A stretch of 10,028 bases of DNA from JAYTUJ01 sp043744615 (lineage in GTDB: Bacteria > Patescibacteriota > Minisyncoccia > Phycocordibacterales > CAIRYW01), in the NCBI GenBank assembly GCA_043744615.1, contig JAYTUJ010000010.1, positions 1-10,028 of the forward strand, in the 5' to 3' direction. This document shows, in pieces, positions 1 through 5,623 of this stretch; positions within the stretch are counted from its first letter, which is position 1, and each line of letters starts with the position of its first letter. The translations under genes were made by a program, and so were the position numbers. Under the pieces are notes generated by a model. The model ran no database searches, was not told the DNA's origin, and saw nothing but the letters and a program-made list of their open reading frames with translations.

Positions 1-190
1 AGAAAATATGAAAGCTCAAATTCTTGAAGGTAAACTAGAAAGTTACTTTAAAGACCTTGTTTTACTTGACCAATCTTTTATTAAGGATCAAAATATAACT
101 ATTGCTGCATTGATCGACAATGCTGTTCAAAAGTTTGGTGAAAAAATAGAAGTTTCTCGATACATCCGATATTCTGTTCTCGAGAAATAG
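1..190 (+). CDS. tsf: Elongation factor Ts, C-terminal fragment (5' end outside window)
   Basis: This is the last ~62 codons of elongation factor Ts, the nucleotide exchange factor that recycles EF-Tu-GDP to EF-Tu-GTP in the cytoplasm. The reading frame is open to the left edge of the window (codons from base 2), so the ATG at 8 is most likely an internal methionine rather than the start. The family signature is clear: an ILEGKL stretch, then LVLLDQSFIKD, which matches the EF-Ts C-terminal pattern EGKL...LL(D/E)QPF(V/I)KD, followed by a short helix and a final VSRYIRYSVLEK that matches the usual (V)xRFVRFxxGE ending. The gene ends with TAG, 17 nt before the next gene. Upstream one would expect rpsB, as in most bacteria, but that lies outside the window. 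Identification rests on remembered family patterns over a short fragment. Confidence 0.88.
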   Translation, partial: ENMKAQILEGKLESYFKDLVLLDQSFIKDQNITIAALIDNAVQKFGEKIEVSRYIRYSVLEK

Positions 191-207
191 TATTAACTAC
201 TATTATT

Positions 208-594
208 ATGAACCCTTTTATCATTACATGTTTGGTTTCTTTGTGTGTTGCATTGCTCACACTTAGTTTACGTGTTTTTGCTCTTCAAACAGGAAAGAAA
301 ACTTTTGTTATACAAACTTCGGTAACTGATACATTTGCTCGGTTTGTTTTCGGAACTCTTAACTTTATGTGGTCTCTTCGCCATAAAACAGTCCGAAAAT
401 ACGTAGCTCACATTGTTGTTAAGTATATAGAAAAGGTTTATATTTCAATTCGAGATAAATTTGAACATATTCTTGAAAAAACAAAAGACCGTGTGCACAT
501 TAAGCATACTCCTCATAACAAAGGTAGTGTTTCCTTCTTTCTTTCTGATATTAAACGACATGTTGAAAGTTCCCACAAAGATGTGCTAGAATAG
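208..594 (+). CDS. Small single-pass membrane protein, unknown function
   Basis: A 128-residue protein I do not recognise. Residues ~4-26 form one hydrophobic segment (IITCLVSLCVALLTLSL) with a very short N-terminal part before it, so it is either a signal anchor or an uncleaved membrane helix. The rest is strongly basic and helical in character, with many Lys, Arg and His residues (for example RHKTVRKYVAH around 58-68), which would suit a cytoplasmic or nucleic-acid/lipid-facing tail. No catalytic motif or cysteine cluster is visible. It starts 17 nt after the tsf stop and ends 54 nt before the tRNA gene, so it may share the tsf transcript. There is no Shine-Dalgarno sequence before the ATG. 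Coding status is supported by the continuous open frame, the ordered TM-plus-tail design and the tight fit between neighbours. Confidence 0.7.
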   Translation: MNPFIITCLVSLCVALLTLSLRVFALQTGKKTFVIQTSVTDTFARFVFGTLNFMWSLRHKTVRKYVAHIVVKYIEKVYISIRDKFEHILEKTKDRVHIKHTPHNKGSVSFFLSDIKRHVESSHKDVLE

Positions 595-648
595 CAAAAC
601 CTTAGTAAAAGAATCAGTTTAAGGACGAAGAGAGAAAATAAAATATTT

Positions 649-721
649 GCCGAGATAGCTCAGTTGGTAGAGCAGCTGTTTTGTAAACAGCAGGTCGGAG
701 GTTCGAACCCTCTTCTCGGCT
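649..721 (+). tRNA. tRNA-Thr (anticodon UGU)
   Basis: A complete cloverleaf can be folded by eye. The acceptor stem GCCGAGA (649-655) pairs perfectly with TCTCGGC (714-720), the D stem is GCTC/GAGC with an AGTTGGTA loop, the anticodon stem GCTGT/ACAGC is perfect, and the 7-base loop TTTGTAA places TGT at 682-684, which reads the threonine codon ACA. The T stem GGAGG/CCTCT holds one G-U pair and the loop is the standard TTCGAAC. The discriminator base is T at 721. The CCA tail is not encoded (the next bases are CCT), so it must be added by a CCA-adding enzyme. The gene lies 54 nt after the upstream CDS and only 6 nt before the start codon of the glycosyltransferase. Confidence 0.97.
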
Positions 722-727
722 CCTCGT

Positions 728-1963
728 ATGAACTTATTTGATGTTACGTATTACATACTCCTTTTTATTGCAATTTATTTTCAGGTATTTTTTCTTGTTG
801 TCTTTTTTGAAAAACGAAAATTTATAGAAGAAGAAATTGTTCATCCAGAAGATGTTGACTTGCCTTCTGTCTCTTTTTTAATTCCTTGTTGGAACGAAGC
901 AAATAGTGCAGTGGCAACTGTCGAGTCGGTTCTTGGTTTAGATTACCCAGAAGAAAAATTAAAAATTTTTCTTATCGACGACGGCAGTACTGATAATACA
1001 TGGGAAATTATTCAATGTTTTGCAAATCATCCCCACATTACTTTATTGCAAAAAGAAAACGGTGGTAAACATACTGCTTTAAATTATGCACTCACACACG
1101 TTACAACAGACTTTGTTGCGTCTTTTGATGCCGATACAACAATTGATTCAAAGGCATTAAAAAATGCAGTGGTTCATTTTTTATATGATCCAAAATTGAT
1201 GGCGCTTGGTGGAGCGGTATTAATCGATACTCCAAAAACCGCTGCTCAATATGCGCAAAGTATCGAGTATCAAATGTTTTCATTTACTAAAAAAATCTTA
1301 GGATTAATGGGTGGGGTATTGGTTGTTCCTGGTGCGTTTTCAATGTTTCGTAAAGAAGTGTTTGATAAAATCGGGGGATACCGCAAAGCTCATAACTTAG
1401 AAGATCTTGAACTCACGTTTCGTATGCATGCATACGGAATGAAAGTTGATCACTGTCATACTGCGCTTGTAAAAACAAAGGGTCCAAGTTCTGTACGAGG
1501 TTTATTTAAACAACGACTTCGATGGAGCTATGGTTTTTTATCAAATATTGTCGACTACTTTAAATTAATTTTTAGCAAAAAGTACGGACACTTTTCAATG
1601 TTTACATTGCCGATGACTATCTTCACATACTTTTTAGTTATCTTCGTTTTCTTTGTTGGTGCATTACGGTCAATATCCTTTATCATTGATAAGATTCGTG
1701 AAATTAGCCTAGTTGGTTTTAAAAGTTTTTCATTTAGTTTTGATTTCTTTTTTGTTGATACTCGAGTAATTGTGCTTTTAAGCTTTGTTACGTACATGAC
1801 AGTCCTTCTATCAATCTATATGGGAAAGCGTATTACGGGTCAAAATAGCGCCTCTATTAGGTCATTTTTCTGGTTTGCTACAATTTATACCTTCGTAGCG
1901 CCAATGTGGGTTTTGAAGTCATTATATAGTTGGATATTTGCACGTCAGGTTACTTGGCGATAA
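728..1963 (+). CDS. Family 2 membrane glycosyltransferase (processive polysaccharide-synthase type)
   Basis: A 411-residue GT-A fold glycosyltransferase of family GT2, in the style of poly-N-acetylglucosamine, hyaluronan or cellulose synthases. An N-terminal membrane helix (residues ~8-27) is followed by the cytoplasmic catalytic domain: SFLIPCWNEA (49-58), the nucleotide-binding DDGSTDN (84-90), the metal-binding DAD (134-136), the acceptor-site ED (225-226) and the processivity motif QRLRW (262-266). Hydrophobic segments at about 293-315, 346-366 and 380-400 form the C-terminal membrane part. It would move a sugar from a nucleotide sugar to a growing surface glycan at the inner face of the membrane. 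The sugar cannot be told from sequence alone. No PilZ domain is seen, so cyclic-di-GMP control is not indicated. The start at 728 is preferred because it gives a full first helix, but it leaves only 6 nt after tRNA-Thr and no Shine-Dalgarno sequence. Ends TAA. Confidence 0.9.
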   Translation: MNLFDVTYYILLFIAIYFQVFFLVVFFEKRKFIEEEIVHPEDVDLPSVSFLIPCWNEANSAVATVESVLGLDYPEEKLKIFLIDDGSTDNTWEIIQCFANHPHITLLQKENGGKHTALNYALTHVTTDFVASFDADTTIDSKALKNAVVHFLYDPKLMALGGAVLIDTPKTAAQYAQSIEYQMFSFTKKILGLMGGVLVVPGAFSMFRKEVFDKIGGYRKAHNLEDLELTFRMHAYGMKVDHCHTALVKTKGPSSVRGLFKQRLRWSYGFLSNIVDYFKLIFSKKYGHFSMFTLPMTIFTYFLVIFVFFVGALRSISFIIDKIREISLVGFKSFSFSFDFFFVDTRVIVLLSFVTYMTVLLSIYMGKRITGQNSASIRSFFWFATIYTFVAPMWVLKSLYSWIFARQVTWR

Positions 1964-1989
1964 TAGTTTTTTAACATAAACTTAACCAT

Positions 1990-2754
1990 ATGAATATTTC
2001 TTGGAAACGATACGTAGTAGTTTTTTTAATAACCAGTGTCATTTTCGGTTTTGCTTTTTGGCTAAGTGATCAATTAAGTCAACGAAAGATTGATAATATT
2101 AGAGATTTACAAGAAGACATTGGTGTAAATATTCTTTCAACCGAAACACGTTTTGCTTTGCTTGAAAAAACATCATGTGAAAAAGTTCTTGAAAGCAAAG
2201 AAACAGATATTGGTTTTAATACCGAACTTACTGATCTTGCACACCGAGTTAAATTTATGGAAAGTCAGTTGGGTCAAGATAATCAAAAAGTGCTTTCGTT
2301 AAAAAAGTATTACACACTCCTTCAGATAAAAGATTATTTACTTACTCGAGAATTTCATGATCGATGTAATCAAAAAATGGTTTCTATTTTATATTTTCAT
2401 CAATCAGATTGTTCGGATTGTGTAAAACAATCAATCGTTCTTGATTCAATTGCAAATCAATATCCTGAAATTCGAGTATATTGGCTCGACAAAGATATTC
2501 AAACTCCAGCTCTACAAGCGTTGCTTGGAATGTTTACGGTAAAGACGGGTCCAAATACAGGGCCAGCAATTTTAATTGGTTCAAAGGTATATTCTGGATT
2601 TCAGTCACTTGATCAAATAGCTTCGTATATTCCAGAGATTGCGGTATGGCAAAAAGAAAAAGCAAAAGCAGAAGCCGATAAATTAAAAGCAAAAAATGCA
2701 ACAAGTACTGTAATAACAGGGGCAAGTTCAACAAAAAGTTCGGTAAAAAAATAA
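1990..2754 (+). CDS. Membrane-anchored thioredoxin-fold protein with CSDC motif
   Basis: A 254-residue protein with one N-terminal membrane helix (about 9-26) after a short basic start (MNISWKR), giving a signal-anchor topology with the rest outside the cytoplasm. Residues ~30-120 are charged and helical. From about 129 there is a thioredoxin-like core: the strand MVSILYFHQSDC, a CxxC active-site pair C141-S-D-C144 at the start of a helix, a strand with YWLDKD (~164-169), and a Gly-Pro at 191-192 before AILIGSKVYSGF that fits the cis-proline loop of the fold. The C-terminus (220-254) is Lys/Ala-rich and then Ser/Thr-rich. The likely role is thiol-disulfide exchange on exported proteins, but CSDC is not a classic CGPC or CPHC motif, so redox direction is unknown. 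The gene sits 26 nt after the glycosyltransferase and 9 nt before pheS, in the same frame as pheS and separated from it by tandem TAA stops. Confidence 0.75.
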   Translation: MNISWKRYVVVFLITSVIFGFAFWLSDQLSQRKIDNIRDLQEDIGVNILSTETRFALLEKTSCEKVLESKETDIGFNTELTDLAHRVKFMESQLGQDNQKVLSLKKYYTLLQIKDYLLTREFHDRCNQKMVSILYFHQSDCSDCVKQSIVLDSIANQYPEIRVYWLDKDIQTPALQALLGMFTVKTGPNTGPAILIGSKVYSGFQSLDQIASYIPEIAVWQKEKAKAEADKLKAKNATSTVITGASSTKSSVKK

Positions 2755-2763
2755 TAAAAAATT

Positions 2764-3450
2764 ATGCCAGGACACATTCATCCAATTACTCAAACAATAG
2801 AAGAAATTAAACGTATTTTTGCGGAGATTGGTTTTAGTGCGGTTGATGGTCCTGAACTCGAAACAGATTATTATAATTTTAGTGCGCTTAACTTTCCACC
2901 TGATCATCCTGCTCGAGACATGCAAGATACATTTTGGATTAAACCGATCGATGTAAAAAAACTTCTTCGAACACATACTTCGTCTGTGCAGATTCATCAT
3001 ATGGAAGAACAAAAACCGCCAATCAAAATTATTGTTCCGGGAAAAGTATTTCGTAATGAAGCAACCGACACAACACACGAAGCCCAATTTCATCAAGTAG
3101 AAGGACTATATATAGCCGAAGATGTAACTCTTGCACATCTTAAGGGTGTTCTTGAATATTTTTTTAAAGCACTTCTTGGTGATGATATCGAAATGCGTTT
3201 TCGCCCAAGTTTTTTTCCGTTCGTTGAGCCAGGTGTAGAAGTCGATGTGAAATGGAAAGATCGATGGCTCGAATTAATGGGCGCAGGAATGGTTCATCCA
3301 AATGTATTAAAAAATTGTGGGCTTGATCCAAAAAAATATAAAGGTTTTGCTTTCGGTGGAGGAATCGATCGTATCATTATGCTTCGGTATGGCATCGACG
3401 ATATTCGCTTTTTATATTCAGGTGATATGCGTTTCGTTAATCAATTTTAA
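2764..3450 (+). CDS. pheS: Phenylalanine--tRNA ligase alpha subunit, lacking the N-terminal domain
   Basis: This is the catalytic subunit of the heterotetrameric PheRS, which charges tRNA-Phe with phenylalanine using ATP. At 228 residues it is about 100 shorter than the usual ~330-350. It begins MPGHIHPITQT, which aligns with the point where the class II catalytic core begins in ordinary PheS, so the N-terminal coiled-coil tRNA-contacting domain is absent. It is not a mis-called start: the frame upstream is closed by TAA TAA at 2752-2757. The core looks intact: DGPELETDYYNF (28-39), HPARDMQDTFW (48-58), the HTSSVQ segment (71-76), motif 2 around FRNEATDTTHEAQFHQVEG (96-114), FPFVEP (151-156), GAGMVHPNVL (173-182) and motif 3 GFAFGGGIDR (194-203). 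The gene lies 9 nt after the thioredoxin-like gene and 24 nt before pheT, which suggests one transcript. Confidence 0.97.
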   Translation: MPGHIHPITQTIEEIKRIFAEIGFSAVDGPELETDYYNFSALNFPPDHPARDMQDTFWIKPIDVKKLLRTHTSSVQIHHMEEQKPPIKIIVPGKVFRNEATDTTHEAQFHQVEGLYIAEDVTLAHLKGVLEYFFKALLGDDIEMRFRPSFFPFVEPGVEVDVKWKDRWLELMGAGMVHPNVLKNCGLDPKKYKGFAFGGGIDRIIMLRYGIDDIRFLYSGDMRFVNQF

Positions 3451-3474
3451 GTATTCAGTACGACAAAAACATTC

Positions 3475-5565
3475 ATGAAAATTTCACACAATTGGTTACA
3501 AACATATTTTGCAGAACCGCTTCCAAAGCCAGCGGATATTTTGCATGAGCTCACGTTTCATATTTTTGAAGTTGAATCAATCGAAGAACATGTTGATGCG
3601 AAAGGAATACTCACTGATACTGTCTACGACATTAAAGTGTTACCAGACCGCGCACCATATTGTTTGTCGCATAAAGGGATTGCTCAAGAGCTTGCAATAC
3701 TTCTTAAAAAAGAAATTATTACGCCAGAATTTTCTACAAAAATTGTAATCGATCAAGAACTCGCTGTTTCTGTTAATGTTGAAGACTCTACATTATGTGA
3801 CCGATACATCGCCACAAAAATTTCTGGAATTTTAAATGCCGAAAATAATATTGCTTCTCCAACGTGGTTAGTACAAAAACTCGAAGCTCTGGGACAACGA
3901 TCAATTAACTTAATTGTAGATCTTACAAATTACGTCATGCTCGATATTGGTCAACCAATGCATGCTTTTGATACTAATAAAGTTTCTGGAAATATCGTCG
4001 TGCGAAAAGCAAAAGCAGGAGAAAAAATTACGACACTTGATAACAAAGAAATTTCTCTTGATGAAACAATTTTAATTATTGCTGATGACGTTGGTCCACT
4101 TGCAATTGCAGGAGTAAAAGGGGGAAACCGAGCAAGTGTTGATAAAAACACAACCGATATTATTCTTGAAGCTGCACATTTTGAGTATTCAAATATTCGA
4201 AAAACTTCACAAAAAGTTGGTATTAAAAACGATTCTTCAAAACGATTTGAAAATCGAATTAGTGCAACTAAAGCACCACTTGCAGTCAAAGAATTTATTT
4301 CACTTTTACAAAAAGAAGCTGACGCACAAAACTTTTTATTATTTGTTGGTGCACCATGTGACATAAATAATTCACAAAAATCTTCAGAACAAAAAAGTCT
4401 TTTTGTTTCTGTTGACGAAATAAATAATATCTTAGGGACAAAAATTTCTGCTGAACAAATGGGTAAAATACTTTCTTCTTGTAACATTACTACTGCTGTT
4501 GATGGAGACGTGTTGAATTTAACTATCCCAGTTGATCGTCCTGATCTTGAAATTGTTGAAGATATTGCTGAAGAAGTTGGCCGAATTTATGGTTACAATA
4601 ATATAAAAGGAATTATCCCCCCAGGCGACAACTCGTCAGTTTTTAGAAGTAAATATCAGGTGTACACAACAATTATAAAAGCTTTTTTGAAACAAAAAGG
4701 CTACAGTGAATTGTATAATTACACTCTGACAAATACGGGTGATGTCGAAATTGCTAATCCACTCGCATCTGATAAATCGTTTGTTCGTTCTAATCTTTCG
4801 ACTGGAGTAGAAAAATCTCTCGATTTCAATATTAATTATGCAGATTTATTAGGCGTTGATCGTGTTAAAGTTTTTGAAATCGGAAAAGTTTTTACTGCTC
4901 ATAAAAATAATCTTACAGAAGCTTTAGAAACCGCAGAACATAATGCATTTGCAATTGGTGTTAAAAACACAAATGCATTTTCTGCAAACAAAAAGAATCC
5001 CCGCTCAAATGATACAGTAAAAGAAATTCGAGATGAATTTTTTGCATACATTTCTGCTCAAGTAGAAATTCTTTGCACCATCGATGACGGTGGGGGAATC
5101 GTACGAGCTGGAGGAAAACAAATTGGTATGACAAATACTATCGACGGTATTACGGAAATCAATTTAGATGCACTAGTCGCAACATTGCCTGAAATTTCTC
5201 CAGAAGTTTTGCAAAAACTTGCTGACACCGAAAAAGAATTATTAGCAGTTTCGGGAATTAAATATAAATCAATTTCTGCATTTCCATTTATTACACGTGA
5301 CATCGCAGTATTTGTTCCCGGAGAAGAAGGAAATCAAAAACAAGTTTTAGATATTATCAAACAACATTCTGGCGACCTCGCAGTACGAATTGATTTGTTC
5401 GATGTTTTTACAAAAAGAAAAGAAGGCGAGCCGGTTAAAACTTCATACGCATATCGAATCGTGTTTCAATCAAAAGAACGAACACTAACCAGCGAAGAAA
5501 TCGATGTGATTATGAAAAAAATTACTGATGTCATGAATGAAAAAGAAGGCTGGCAAGTAAGATAA
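3475..5565 (+). CDS. pheT: Phenylalanine--tRNA ligase beta subunit, lacking the OB-fold B2 domain
   Basis: Beta subunit of PheRS, 696 residues against about 795 in E. coli. The N-terminal B1 half (MKISHNWLQTYF...) runs to about residue 36 and then, after a short linker, goes straight into VYDIKVLPDRAPYCLSHKG (50-68), which is the second half of B1. The EMAP/OB-fold tRNA-binding domain (B2, roughly 110 residues in E. coli) normally inserted here is missing. The B3/B4 editing module is kept: GQPMHAFD (159-166) holds the histidine and LEAAHF (231-236) the glutamate seen in active editing sites that hydrolyse Tyr-tRNA-Phe. B5 follows with IPVDRPDLEIVEDIAEEVGR (351-370), then the catalytic-like core with FEIGKVF (467-473). 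The C-terminal FDX-ACB anticodon-binding domain is present (~598-696, SAFPFITRDIAVFVP). Of 22 Arg codons 13 are CGA. Ends TAA; gyrB follows after 58 nt with its own promoter. Confidence 0.97.
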   Translation: MKISHNWLQTYFAEPLPKPADILHELTFHIFEVESIEEHVDAKGILTDTVYDIKVLPDRAPYCLSHKGIAQELAILLKKEIITPEFSTKIVIDQELAVSVNVEDSTLCDRYIATKISGILNAENNIASPTWLVQKLEALGQRSINLIVDLTNYVMLDIGQPMHAFDTNKVSGNIVVRKAKAGEKITTLDNKEISLDETILIIADDVGPLAIAGVKGGNRASVDKNTTDIILEAAHFEYSNIRKTSQKVGIKNDSSKRFENRISATKAPLAVKEFISLLQKEADAQNFLLFVGAPCDINNSQKSSEQKSLFVSVDEINNILGTKISAEQMGKILSSCNITTAVDGDVLNLTIPVDRPDLEIVEDIAEEVGRIYGYNNIKGIIPPGDNSSVFRSKYQVYTTIIKAFLKQKGYSELYNYTLTNTGDVEIANPLASDKSFVRSNLSTGVEKSLDFNINYADLLGVDRVKVFEIGKVFTAHKNNLTEALETAEHNAFAIGVKNTNAFSANKKNPRSNDTVKEIRDEFFAYISAQVEILCTIDDGGGIVRAGGKQIGMTNTIDGITEINLDALVATLPEISPEVLQKLADTEKELLAVSGIKYKSISAFPFITRDIAVFVPGEEGNQKQVLDIIKQHSGDLAVRIDLFDVFTKRKEGEPVKTSYAYRIVFQSKERTLTSEEIDVIMKKITDVMNEKEGWQVR

Positions 5566-5604
5566 TTACGCAAAGATTTTTTGCTATCCTTTGCTTTAAA
5601 TATT

Positions 5605-5613
5605 TGATATAAT
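5605..5613 (+). promoter_or_regulatory. Extended -10 promoter of gyrB
   Basis: The 9-mer TGATATAAT is a perfect extended -10 element (TGnTATAAT), with the hexamer at 5608-5613. No good -35 hexamer sits at 16-18 bp; TTGCTA at 5581-5586 is 21 bp away, so the extended -10 probably carries the promoter. Transcription would be expected to begin near 5620-5622, only a few bases before the gyrB ATG at 5624, which predicts a leaderless or almost leaderless mRNA. There is no Shine-Dalgarno sequence in the gap, in agreement with this. Confidence 0.6.
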
Positions 5614-5623
5614 TCTTCTCAAT

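Noticed and set aside
224..231. TTACATGT, same core as in the protease promoter repeat
   Set aside because: It is a single copy inside a coding region with no paired arm, as expected by chance for an 8-mer in AT-rich DNA.
635..648. TAAAAT (639-644) as a -10 box for the tRNA gene
   Set aside because: It ends only 4 nt before the mature tRNA 5' end and no -35 is visible; a normal start site would fall inside the tRNA.
1954..1980. TTGGCG ... CATAAA as a promoter for the thioredoxin-like gene
   Set aside because: Both hexamers are poor matches and the 15-bp spacing is short; not distinguishable from background in AT-rich DNA.
2728..3096. 122-codon open frame on the minus strand spanning the gene junction before pheS
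   Set aside because: Antisense to the PheS catalytic core; no promoter or conserved motif supports it.
3951..4487. 178-codon open frame on the minus strand
   Set aside because: It lies entirely inside pheT, whose protein is well conserved; the minus-strand product has no recognisable motif and is a codon-bias shadow.
5570..5594. GCAAAG / CTTTGC inverted repeat between pheT and gyrB as a terminator
   Set aside because: The stem is only 6 bp with a 13-base loop and no real T run directly after it; too weak to call, so read-through from pheT into gyrB remains possible.
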